A stretch of DNA of 64,000 nt. It comes from Phycisphaeraceae bacterium (GTDB taxonomy: Bacteria; Planctomycetota; Phycisphaerae; Phycisphaerales; UBA1924). Numbering within the stretch: position 1 is the stretch's first letter; each line of letters starts with the position of its first letter. The notes beneath the pieces were generated by a model. The model was given only the letters and a program-made list of their open reading frames with translations, did not search any database and was not told the DNA's origin. Positions 17,426 to 25,536 of this stretch are shown here, one piece after another. The position numbers and the translations under genes were made by a program. The DNA lies in NCBI GenBank assembly GCA_019636675.1, contig JAHBXC010000003.1:124001-188000 (forward strand). Reading direction: 5' to 3'.

Positions 17426-18070
17426 TCAGTCGGTGTCGGAGGCGAGGGACGGGTCGGACGCGGAGCGGACGCGCACGGCGAGGTCGTCGTCGCTGCGCGA
17501 GGTGGCGGCGAGGAGGGTGTCGGCGACGGTGCGGCGCGCGCGGTGCAGGCGGCTCATGACGGTGCCGAGGGGGACGCCGACGATCTCGGCGATCTCGCGG
17601 TACTTCATGCCCTCGACGCCCCAGAGCAGCAGCACGGCGCGGTGCTCGTCGGAGAGGGCGTCGATCGCGTTCTTGAGCCGCGCGTCGACGCGCTCCCAGT
17701 CGAGGTCGCGCAGGTTCCAGACCGGCGCGTCGTCGGTGGGGAGGGCCGCGTCGTCGGGGGCGGCGTGGAGGGAATCGGAGAGGATCGGGGCGCGCCGGGC
17801 CTTGCGCCCGGCGGTGTAGTGCGCGTTGTGGAGGATGCGGAAAAGCCACGCCCGCATCGAGGCGCTGGCGCCCGACTCGCCCTCGCGCGGGGAGACGGAA
17901 TCGCGCCGCTCGAAGGACTTCCACGCGCGGAACGCGAGGAGGTAGGCCTCCTGCACGAGGTCGGCGGCGGCGTCGGGTTGGCGCGTGAGGGTGTAGGCCA
18001 TGCGGTGCATCGCGTCGAGGTGCGTGAGCGCGAGTTGTTCGAACTCCGTTCGGTCCAAGGGTCTGGGCAC
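17426..18070 (-). CDS. ECF sigma factor (RpoE-type)
   Basis: A 214-residue sigma-70 family protein with region 2 at about 10-85 (ALTHLDAMHRMAYTLTRQPD, DLVQEAYLLAFRAWKSF, then MRAWLFRILHN). A variable linker follows and region 4 spans about 138-185 (LSDEHRAVLLLWGVEGMKYREIA... SRLHRARR), with the helix-turn-helix EIAEIVGVPLGTVMSRL. It directs RNA polymerase to stress or envelope promoters. It starts at a GTG and is followed after 8 bases by the probable anti-sigma gene. It lies 87 bases downstream of the vWA membrane protein, so the four genes 23581-16518 may form one unit. Confidence 0.9.
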   Translation of the reverse strand: MPRPLDRTEFEQLALTHLDAMHRMAYTLTRQPDAAADLVQEAYLLAFRAWKSFERRDSVSPREGESGASASMRAWLFRILHNAHYTAGRKARRAPILSDSLHAAPDDAALPTDDAPVWNLRDLDWERVDARLKNAIDALSDEHRAVLLLWGVEGMKYREIAEIVGVPLGTVMSRLHRARRTVADTLLAATSRSDDDLAVRVRSASDPSLASDTD

Positions 18071-18157
18071 TCCCCACGAGGCCAGTGAGGCAACGCGCGA
18101 GGGCGAGGGGCTATTCCCCCAGCGCCCGGGTTGGCTGCGGGGGGGCGAGGGACGGCG

Positions 18158-21100
18158 TCAGGCGTCGCCCGGGCCCTGCATGCGCTCGCGGGCCCGGCGT
18201 TTGGCGGCCAGAAGACCGGCGGCGTTCTCGGGCTCGGCCTGGGGCGTCGCGCTCGGTGGGTCGGCGGCGAGGGGGGGCGCGGGCTGGGGCTGGGCCTGCT
18301 CGCGCTGGCGGGTCTGGACGGCGTGCCGGATGGCCTTGCGGCGCTCGGCCTCGGCGCGCGGGTCGAACTGCATGCGCTCGAGCTTCGCCGGGGCGGGCAG
18401 GCCATCGGCGTCGGCGCGATCGCGCGCCCGGCGCAGCGCGCCGGTGACGCCGGCGGCCTTGGCGGCCCGGGTGGCGGCGGCGGCTTCGCGCAGGTCGGCG
18501 ATCGCTTCGCGCGACAGCCAGCGGTCCCACGCGACGCGGCGCGTCGCGACATCCAGCAGGAACACGAGCATCGCGAGCACGAGCAGGGGTCGCCAGATCG
18601 GCAGCGACGCGCGGCTGGGCTCGAGCCCGGCGCGGTCGAAGAGACCGGACGCCGTCGGGTCGTCGAGGGAGAGCACGCGTCCCCCGGTGCGCTGCGCGAC
18701 TTCGCGCAGCAGGCCGACGTTGGATTGGAGGGTGCGCAGTTCGGGGCCGGTGGCGCGCGTCGCGCCGCCCAGGACGGGCGCGAGGGCGCGTTCGCCGAGT
18801 CGGGGCGTGAGGGCGACGATGTAGGCGCCGCTCTCGGGCGCGTCGAGGCGCGCCTCGTAGACGCCCGGCCCGGTCTGCGCGAGGGTGACTTCTTCGCGCG
18901 TGCCGTCGGGCAGGTAGACAACGCCCGGGACGGTGAGGAGGTCGAGCGGTCTGCCCTCGTCGTCGCGCGCGTCGAGGCGCAGCGCGAGGGTGTCGCCCTG
19001 GATGTCGGTCGCGAGGTCGTAGCCGCGCGTCGCGGGCGGGCGCGCGACGGTGCGCGCGAGTTGCGTCCAGAGCTGGGCGTAGCCGGGCCATGCGAGCCAG
19101 GCGCGCGCCCAGTTGTCGTGCGCGTCGGAGGTGAAGGCGGCGACGCGTCCGAGCCCGGCGTTCCAGTGCGCGAGGATCGGCTCTCCGGAGGGCGAGTCGA
19201 TCGCGTAGGTGGCCTGCGCGCCGTCGCGTCGCTGGGTGAGGACATAGCCGAACAGCGGCGGGGTGGAGGGCGAAACGCCCGAGGTGATGGGCGAACCGGA
19301 GGGGAGCATGACGGGCGCGAACTCGCCCTCGCGCAGGAGGGGCTTGCGCACGACGCGCGTCTCGCGCAGGAAGATGCGAGGCAGGGTGTTGGGGTCGATG
19401 ACGCGGTAGAACGCGCCGCTGCCTCGTCGGGCGATTTCCTGGAGGGTTTCGGTGTCGGCGCCGTCGCCCACGGCGATGGTGGAGACGGTGATGCCCTGGT
19501 CGCGCATGCGTTCGACGGCGTCGTAGCCGACGCGCGCCGATCCCATGGCGATGCCGTCGGAGAGGACGATGACGTGCTTGACCTGGGCGTCGACCTGCGC
19601 GAGGGCGTCGCCGGCCTGGGCGATCGCCGGGTAGAGGTTGGTGCCGCCGCCGGGGACGATGGATCGGACGCGCTGCGCCGAGGCGCGCGCGTCGCGGTTG
19701 GGGCCCAGGGGGACGACGAAGCGCGTGGAGTTGTTGAACTCGAGCACGCCCACGAGGTCCTGCTCGTCGAGCGAGAGGATGGCGCGCGCGGCGCCCTCGT
19801 TGGCGATGTCCTGCTGGCTGCGCCCGCTGCCCAGGACGGACATCGCCATCGAGCCGGAGGAGTCGAGCACGATGACGATCGCGGCGGGGGGGACGATGAG
19901 CTGCTCGGGCAGGTCGAGCGTGACGGGCAGGAGGGGCTCGAGGGGCGAGCCCTTCCAGCCGCCTGCGCCGAAGGAGTTGGGCCCGCCGATCATCACGAGC
20001 CCTGCGCCCGAGCGCGTGACGGCGTCGGCGAGGAGCTGCTGCACTCCGAGCGAGACATCGTCGGCGGCGACGTTCTGGAGCGCGATGAGGTCGTAGTTCT
20101 GGAGGGTGAGCGGGTCGGGTGGGATCTCGCGCGGCGCAACGACTTCGACATCGACGCCGCCCTGCGCGAGGGTGCGCGCGAGGGTGCGCCCGGGCCCGGC
20201 GGGGGAGGCGTCGCTGACGCCGTCGACGAGGAGGACGGCGCCGCGCCCGGGTGAGATGGTGAACGCTTCGGCGCGGTTGTTGGACGCGACGCGATCGCCG
20301 ATGGGGACGCCTTCGTCGTCGGCGTCGGGGTCGAAGATGGCTTCGAAGCGGTTGACGCGCCGGTCGTCGAGGCGGACCTGGAAGGTCTCGACGGTGCGCC
20401 CGGGGCCGAACTCGACGCGGCGCGAGGTTGCGCCGGACTCGTCGCGCACGGGGCGTCCTTCGAGGAAGAGTCGCAGCGTGCCGGCGGTGCGCCCGGTGGC
20501 GCGCAGGGTGACGCGCACCGGGACGATGGAGTCGCGCGCGGCGGAGGGCGGCGCGTCGAGGGCTTCGATCATGGTTTCGCGCTGGGGCGCGTAGACGATG
20601 GGGAGCACATCGACCGGGGTGGCGGCGGCGCCGGAGGAGAGGTCTCTGGCCGCGGCGAGCGCGTCGCCGCCGGTCTCGACGCCGTCGGAGACCAGGAGGA
20701 TTCGGCGCGACGCGCCGGGGGGGAACATGGCGTTGGCGAAGCGGAGGGCGTCCTCGATGTTGGTTCCCTCGCGCATGGAGAGGGAGAAGTCGAGCTCCCC
20801 GGTGTCGCGCGCCGCCGGCGCGAGGAGCGCGGCGCGCCGGGCGTCGAAGGCGACGACGCCGAAGAGGTCGTCGGGGTTGCGTGTGTCTTTGGCCCGTTCG
20901 AACCAGGCGCGCAGGGCGGTGGAGTAGGCCTCGGCGCGATCGGGGAAGGCGAGGGTGCGCACGGAGTCGGAGACATCGACGACGGCGATGACGGCGAGGC
21001 GCGTGGTGGTGCGCACGCTCGACGCGCCGGCGAGCGCGCCGGCGATGAGCAGCAACAGGAGCGTGCGCACGACGACGGCGCTCCAGCGCCGGGCGCGCGA

Positions 21101-21193
21101 CATCGCGTGGAGCCATCGCAGCGCGACGAACGCGAGGGGGATCGCGAGGGCGGCGAGCGCGAGCCATGCTGGGTCGTCGAAGCGGATGGTCAC
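18158..21193 (-). CDS. Large membrane protein with two vWA domains
   Basis: A 1011-residue protein with an N-terminal membrane region (two helices in residues 8-60). The first vWA-like domain is at about 69-230, with the MIDAS-like VVDVSDS and SDGVETGG. The second is at about 437-600, with IVIVLDSSGSM (the DxSxS metal site) and LSDGIAMGS. A glutamine-amidotransferase-like fold may lie between them (LALIALQNVAADD). One membrane segment is near 905 (LLVLAMLVFLLDVAT), then an Arg/Ala-rich cytoplasmic tail. The layout matches planctomycete BatA/YfbK-type proteins. It starts at GTG 21193, 21 bases after the DUF4175-like gene. It probably acts in envelope assembly or surveillance; the exact role is unknown. 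Confidence 0.8.
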   Translation of the reverse strand: MTIRFDDPAWLALAALAIPLAFVALRWLHAMSRARRWSAVVVRTLLLLLIAGALAGASSVRTTTRLAVIAVVDVSDSVRTLAFPDRAEAYSTALRAWFERAKDTRNPDDLFGVVAFDARRAALLAPAARDTGELDFSLSMREGTNIEDALRFANAMFPPGASRRILLVSDGVETGGDALAAARDLSSGAAATPVDVLPIVYAPQRETMIEALDAPPSAARDSIVPVRVTLRATGRTAGTLRLFLEGRPVRDESGATSRRVEFGPGRTVETFQVRLDDRRVNRFEAIFDPDADDEGVPIGDRVASNNRAEAFTISPGRGAVLLVDGVSDASPAGPGRTLARTLAQGGVDVEVVAPREIPPDPLTLQNYDLIALQNVAADDVSLGVQQLLADAVTRSGAGLVMIGGPNSFGAGGWKGSPLEPLLPVTLDLPEQLIVPPAAIVIVLDSSGSMAMSVLGSGRSQQDIANEGAARAILSLDEQDLVGVLEFNNSTRFVVPLGPNRDARASAQRVRSIVPGGGTNLYPAIAQAGDALAQVDAQVKHVIVLSDGIAMGSARVGYDAVERMRDQGITVSTIAVGDGADTETLQEIARRGSGAFYRVIDPNTLPRIFLRETRVVRKPLLREGEFAPVMLPSGSPITSGVSPSTPPLFGYVLTQRRDGAQATYAIDSPSGEPILAHWNAGLGRVAAFTSDAHDNWARAWLAWPGYAQLWTQLARTVARPPATRGYDLATDIQGDTLALRLDARDDEGRPLDLLTVPGVVYLPDGTREEVTLAQTGPGVYEARLDAPESGAYIVALTPRLGERALAPVLGGATRATGPELRTLQSNVGLLREVAQRTGGRVLSLDDPTASGLFDRAGLEPSRASLPIWRPLLVLAMLVFLLDVATRRVAWDRWLSREAIADLREAAAATRAAKAAGVTGALRRARDRADADGLPAPAKLERMQFDPRAEAERRKAIRHAVQTRQREQAQPQPAPPLAADPPSATPQAEPENAAGLLAAKRRARERMQGPGDA

Positions 21194-21214
21194 GCGTGGG
21201 TTCCGGCGCTGTCG

Positions 21215-23581
21215 TCAGGGCCTGGGGGCGGCGTCGGGGGCTGTCGGCGCTGGGGCGCGCTGGGTGGGAGGCGTCGCGCCGTCGGTCGCCTGTCGTGCCG
21301 CGTCGGGGAGGCGCCGGAAGTAGCGGCTGATCATGTCGGCGTAGCGCGGCGGCGTCTGCTGCTCTTCGATGGCGCGCTGGGCGCCGCGGGCGGCGTCGGT
21401 GATGCGGCGCTGGGCGTCGGCGCGTCCGACGGCGTCGTCGCGATCGGCGCGTCCCTGAGAGAGCCACTCGGCGATGACGCGCCCGGCGTCGTCGGCGTCG
21501 TTGCGCGGGGCCTGGCGCGCGTCGAGATCATCGAAGCGCGGCGCGTCGAAGGGCTGCGTCGGGCCCTGCTCCTGCGCGAGGAGGTCGGCGAGCCGCCTGG
21601 CCTGCTCGCGTTCCTCCGGGCTCATCTGCTCGAGGAGTTGCTCGGCCTGTTCGCGCACGCGCTGCGCCGTCTCGCGGCTCTGCTGCGCGTCCTGCTGGCG
21701 GCGCTGCATCTCGCGGAGTTTGTCCATCGCGCGTCCGACGCCCTCGCCCTGCGCCGAGCGATCGCCCTCTCGGCCCGAGTCGTCTTGCGCGGCGGACTGC
21801 TGCTCGCGCTGCGCGTCCTGGTCGGCGCCGGGCGAGGGCGCGCCCTTGGTGTCGTTCTCCTGCGCGTTGCCCTGGGCGCCGCTTTCTCGCTGCGTGGGCT
21901 GCGAGTTGGGGGGCGGGGGCTGGCTGGAGGGCGAGGCGGCGTCGTCCTTGGCGCTCGAGGGCGCGTCCTGCGTGCCGGGCTGGGGCTTCTGCGCGTCGGG
22001 CTTCTGCGCGTCGTCGACGGTGCGCCCGCGCTCGGTGGATCGCTGCTGCTCGTCGCCCTGGTCCGTGCCGACATCGCGCGAGGGGCCCTGCTGCGGGTTG
22101 CGCTGCTGGGCGCCGGGGTCCTTGTCGGATTGCTTCTGCCCGGGCTGCTGGGGGTCCTCGCGTCCCTGGGTGGAGGGTGAGGTCTGGCGCTGCGGGTCCT
22201 GCGCGCCGTCGTCGGGCTGCGGGGGCTGGGGCGGTTGCGCCGGCTCGGGGGGCGGCGGGGGCGGCGGGGGCACGGCGTTGTCGCGCACGTCGCGCGAGAG
22301 GTCGCGCAGCGCGTCGGCGAGGTCCTGCGCGTCGCGCTCGGCCTGTTCCTGCGCGTCGAGACGCCGGTTCTGCTCGGCGATCTGTCGCGCGAGCCGGTCG
22401 GCCTGCTCGGGGGTGAGCCCCTCGCGCTCGAGGGCGTCGCGCAGGGCGCGCGGGTCGCGCTGGTCGGCGAGTTCGTTCGCGCGTGCGCTGGGGAGGCCCT
22501 GCTCGCGCAGCGCGTCGAAGGCGTCCGGGTTGCGAGGGGCGTCGGGCTCGGGCGTGGGGGGAGTGTCGCGAGAGGCGCCGGAGAGTTCGCGCTGGCGGGC
22601 GGCGTCCTGGAGCGCGCGGCTGATGGAGTCCAGGTCGCGCGCGAGGCGCTCTCGCGCGCTGTCGGTATCGGCGTCGTTCTGGCTCGCGAGGTCGCGCTGC
22701 AGTTGTTCGAGGGCGCGCCGGGCGGCGTCGAAATCGGCGCGTTTCAGGGCGTCTTCGAGGTCTCGTGCGCCGGTCTCGCGCGTGTCGGCGTCGAGGGCGC
22801 CGAAGCGCTCGGCGAGCGCGTCGGCGGCGCGGTCGTCGCGATCGGCGCGGTCTTCGAAGGACTGCGCGAGGTCGTCGAGGCGCGAGGCGGCCTGCGCGCG
22901 GGCCTCGTCGGGGCGGATGCGCCCCTGCGCGAGCTCCTGCTCGATCTCGTCGAGGGCGGCGAGCTGCTCGGGTGTCGCCGCGTCGACGGCGGCCTGCGCG
23001 AGCGCCTCGCGGGCGCGCTGGGCGGCGTCGTCGATGGTGCGCGTCGCCTCGTCGATCTCGGCGCGGCGCGCGACCTCTTCGACGCGCTGCGCGTCGCGCC
23101 CGAGCGCGTCCCAAGTGGGCAGCAGGATGGCGCCGGCGAGGAGCGCGCCGGTGGCGATGGGCGCGCCGACCCACCAGTTGTCGAACCGCAGCGGGATGGC
23201 CCGGCGCAGGTCGACGGTCTGCGAGGCGCGCTCGCCCTCGCGCTGCGCGAGGATCGCGAACGCGTCGGCGTCGTCGCGTTCGAGGGCGATCGCCGAGGAG
23301 ACGCGATCGCGCAGGCCCAGCGCGTGGTCGACGACGACGGACGCGTCGCCGGCTCGCCGCCTGGCGCGCGCTCCGAGGGCGAGGGACGCGCCGGCGCCCA
23401 GCGCGAGCGGGGCGGCGACCAGCGCCCAAACGGGCAGGTGGAGCGCGAGGGCGCGGTCGGCGAGGACGAACGCGAGACCCCCTGCGGCTGCAAGGGTTGC
23501 GCACCGCCCGGCGGCGCGGACCACGCCGGCGAGCCAGAGGCGTCGGTGGGCGGCGTTCGCGATGTCGCGTGCCCGGGTCAT
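21215..23581 (-). CDS. DUF4175-like membrane protein with a long coiled coil
   Basis: A 788-residue protein with two membrane helices near 22-65 and one near 155-175. A very long, charged Arg/Asp/Glu/Gln-rich part follows, with coiled coil about 175-420, a PPPPPPPEP spacer near 438, a Gln/Asp/Ser-rich low-complexity region to ~620 and another helical stretch. The outline matches the DUF4175 family usually found next to vWA proteins in planctomycetes and proteobacteria. It is encoded 21 bases upstream of the vWA gene. A TACAAT box six bases before the ATG makes a leaderless start. Function is unknown; a periplasmic scaffold is possible. Confidence 0.7.
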   Translation of the reverse strand: MTRARDIANAAHRRLWLAGVVRAAGRCATLAAAGGLAFVLADRALALHLPVWALVAAPLALGAGASLALGARARRRAGDASVVVDHALGLRDRVSSAIALERDDADAFAILAQREGERASQTVDLRRAIPLRFDNWWVGAPIATGALLAGAILLPTWDALGRDAQRVEEVARRAEIDEATRTIDDAAQRAREALAQAAVDAATPEQLAALDEIEQELAQGRIRPDEARAQAASRLDDLAQSFEDRADRDDRAADALAERFGALDADTRETGARDLEDALKRADFDAARRALEQLQRDLASQNDADTDSARERLARDLDSISRALQDAARQRELSGASRDTPPTPEPDAPRNPDAFDALREQGLPSARANELADQRDPRALRDALEREGLTPEQADRLARQIAEQNRRLDAQEQAERDAQDLADALRDLSRDVRDNAVPPPPPPPPEPAQPPQPPQPDDGAQDPQRQTSPSTQGREDPQQPGQKQSDKDPGAQQRNPQQGPSRDVGTDQGDEQQRSTERGRTVDDAQKPDAQKPQPGTQDAPSSAKDDAASPSSQPPPPNSQPTQRESGAQGNAQENDTKGAPSPGADQDAQREQQSAAQDDSGREGDRSAQGEGVGRAMDKLREMQRRQQDAQQSRETAQRVREQAEQLLEQMSPEEREQARRLADLLAQEQGPTQPFDAPRFDDLDARQAPRNDADDAGRVIAEWLSQGRADRDDAVGRADAQRRITDAARGAQRAIEEQQTPPRYADMISRYFRRLPDAARQATDGATPPTQRAPAPTAPDAAPRP

Positions 23582-23587
23582 CGAGAG

Positions 23588-23593
23588 ATTGTA
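23588..23593 (-). promoter_or_regulatory. -10 box TACAAT, leaderless promoter
   Basis: TACAAT on the minus strand is followed by CTCTCG and the ATG at 23581. It faces the TATTGT box for the DinB-like gene 60 bases away. Confidence 0.5.
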
Positions 23594-23652
23594 CGGACGC
23601 CGCGGGCCGCCTGATCGCGCGCCGGGGCGGGGAATAGACCCAGGCGCACCAC

Positions 23653-23658
23653 TATTGT
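23653..23658 (+). promoter_or_regulatory. -10 box TATTGT, leaderless promoter
   Basis: TATTGT is followed by TCTCGC and then the ATG at 23665, the same six-base spacing as at 44138, 47385 and 52131. No clear -35 is visible. Confidence 0.45.
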
Positions 23659-23664
23659 TCTCGC

Positions 23665-24231
23665 ATGGGACACCAGTTCGAAGGTCGTGATCTTCACCAG
23701 CAGAAACATTACATCGCGCAGACCATCATCCCCGGGGCGAAGCGCTCGCACGGGTACGCGCAGACGCTGCTTCCGGGCATCGACCCGAAAGCGGCCAACC
23801 TGATGCCGAAGGGGGTGAAGACGAATCACCCGACCTTCGTGTACGGGCATCTCTCGATCTATCCGGACAAGCTCTTCCCGATGCTGGGTCGACCCGACCT
23901 GGTGAAGGGCAACCCGGCCCGGTACGACGAGCTGTTCTCGCCGTACGCCGAGTGCGAGCACGACCCGGAGGGGACGAAGTACCCCTCGCTCGACGAGGTC
24001 GCGGCGCACTACAACGAGCGGACCTCGGCGCTGATCGAGTTCCTCGGGGGCGTGAACGACGAGGTGCTGGCGTCGGCGAACCCCGGGCCGATGAAGGAGA
24101 TGTTCCCGACGATCGGCTCGCAGGTGGCGTTCATGCTGCAGGCGCACACGATGATGCACCTGGGTCAGGTGAGCGCGTGGCGTCGCGTGATGGGGCTTGG
24201 CGAGGCCATGCCGCGACCGAAGAAGCCCTGA
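23665..24231 (+). CDS. DinB-family protein
   Basis: A 188-residue four-helix protein. Residues ~50-62 give the histidine-bearing helix (NHPTFVYGHLS) and the C-terminus has QAHTMMHLGQVSAWRRVMGL, the typical DinB last helix with metal-binding His residues. DinB-like proteins are small metal-dependent enzymes or thiol-related transferases; the substrate cannot be told from the sequence. The gene stands alone, divergent from the DUF4175-like gene, and is convergent with the kinase gene. The predicted transcript is leaderless. Confidence 0.8.
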   Translation: MGHQFEGRDLHQQKHYIAQTIIPGAKRSHGYAQTLLPGIDPKAANLMPKGVKTNHPTFVYGHLSIYPDKLFPMLGRPDLVKGNPARYDELFSPYAECEHDPEGTKYPSLDEVAAHYNERTSALIEFLGGVNDEVLASANPGPMKEMFPTIGSQVAFMLQAHTMMHLGQVSAWRRVMGLGEAMPRPKKP

Positions 24232-24252
24232 CGCGCCGTTCGTGGGCGCCGG

Positions 24253-25434
24253 TCAGTGGAACTCGGGCTCGGGCATCTCGCGCAGGAACTTGACGAGTTG
24301 GTCGAGCGTGGTGGGGGTGCGGTTGCGCACGTAGAACCCGCTGTTGGCGGCGCCCAGCGCGAGGCGGTGGGGCAGCTCGAGGTCGAGGGCCGCGCCCAGG
24401 GCGTAGCCGGCGTTGAAGTTGTCGCCTGCGCCGGTGCTGATGGCGGGGTCTTTGGTGAAGGCGGCGTCGAACTGGGCGGAGCCGTGCTCGTTGGCGGCGG
24501 CGGCGCGGTGGCGGGTGTGCACGCAGACGGCGTGGATGCCCATGATGTCACGGAGCGCGCCGGCGCGCGGCGCGAGGTCGGCGTCGTTCTCGGGGAGCGG
24601 CGCGCCGAGCACGCGCGCGATGCGCGAGGACTCGTTGAAGTTGCAGCCCAGGGTCAGTCGCGCGTGCTGGTTCAGCTCGCGCAGGGCGTCGAGCGCCTCT
24701 CGCAGGTCGGCCTCGCTGCGCTTGGTGGGGTCGGCGAGGTCGATGAACACCGCCGGGCGTTTGTCGGCCGGCACGCGCGGCATGACCTCGCGCGCGATGC
24801 GTCGCCACAGGTCGGTCATGCCGGTGAGCATCGTCCAGTTCATGGGCGCGAAGAGGGAGGCGTCGGTGAACATGCGCACGAGCGCTTCGGCGCCGCCCAC
24901 GGCGTCGAGCACGCGCTCCCACGAGACCATGTCCTGGGCGGCGGTTTTGCCGATGATGACCTTGCCGTCGGAGAACTCGCAGGCGTCGGAGAGGGCCGGG
25001 GCCGCGACGGGGTAGACCTTCTCGCAGCGCTGGATGAACTCGTCGAAGACGGGGTGGGTCGTGCGCGAGTCGAGGGAGTCGTCGTCGAGGAGGAGCGCGC
25101 CGATGTACCAGGTCTTGGCGCCCCACTTGGTGAAGGGGTTGGCGAAGAGGGGCCCGTTGCCGCCGATCTTGACCTGCTCGGCGACGAACTCGATGTTGAT
25201 GTTGCGTCCGACGTGGGTCTGGATGCGCTCGGCGAACTGGGCCATGGAGCGCATGGGCGAGTAGTCGTCGCGCGAGGCGCGGGTGTCGACGACGCGGATG
25301 ATGGAGTCGACGGCGCCGTCGAAGCCCGCGATGAGCCGGAGGGCCTGGATGTCGCGCCGTCGCGCGTCGATCGCGTCGGCGGCGGCGTGCGCGAGGGCGA
25401 GGCGCTTGGAGGGCTCGTGTGTTTTGGTGCTCAC
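24253..25434 (-). CDS. PfkB-family sugar kinase-like protein
   Basis: A 393-residue ribokinase-fold protein. It keeps the C-terminal signature STGAGDNFNAGYALG (near residue 330), in which the Asp is the catalytic base, and an early glycine-rich KIGGNGPLFANPFTKWG. The first PfkB signature is not clear, so the substrate is uncertain (sugar, nucleoside or related). I chose the GTG at 25434. The frame is open to an earlier start at 25488, but that lies inside the terminator of the transketolase gene. It is downstream of transketolase on the same strand, but the terminator suggests separate transcription. Confidence 0.8.
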   Translation of the reverse strand: MSTKTHEPSKRLALAHAAADAIDARRRDIQALRLIAGFDGAVDSIIRVVDTRASRDDYSPMRSMAQFAERIQTHVGRNINIEFVAEQVKIGGNGPLFANPFTKWGAKTWYIGALLLDDDSLDSRTTHPVFDEFIQRCEKVYPVAAPALSDACEFSDGKVIIGKTAAQDMVSWERVLDAVGGAEALVRMFTDASLFAPMNWTMLTGMTDLWRRIAREVMPRVPADKRPAVFIDLADPTKRSEADLREALDALRELNQHARLTLGCNFNESSRIARVLGAPLPENDADLAPRAGALRDIMGIHAVCVHTRHRAAAANEHGSAQFDAAFTKDPAISTGAGDNFNAGYALGAALDLELPHRLALGAANSGFYVRNRTPTTLDQLVKFLREMPEPEFH

Positions 25435-25475
25435 GCAGGCATTGCAGCGTGCCGGGGGGGCGGGATCAAGGGCGT

Positions 25476-25512
25476 GGAAAAAGAACACGGGCCGAGCGTG
25501 GCTCGGCCCGTG
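25476..25512 (-). terminator. Terminator after transketolase
   Basis: A 12-base-pair stem CACGGGCCGAGC / GCTCGGCCCGTG with a three-base loop, followed on the minus strand by TTCTTTTTCC. It lies 25 bases past the transketolase stop and inside the only upstream start of the kinase frame. Confidence 0.85.
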
Positions 25513-25536
25513 CGGGTGTGATTCGGGTGGCGTTGC

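Noticed and set aside
11911..22180. Very long Arg/Gly/Ala-rich frames opposite the metalloprotease, vWA and DUF4175-like genes
   Set aside because: High-GC DNA keeps antisense frames open; the minus-strand proteins have recognisable domains and the antisense ones do not.
25435..25488. Upstream start for the PfkB-like kinase
   Set aside because: It would begin inside the strong terminator hairpin of transketolase and adds no conserved sequence.
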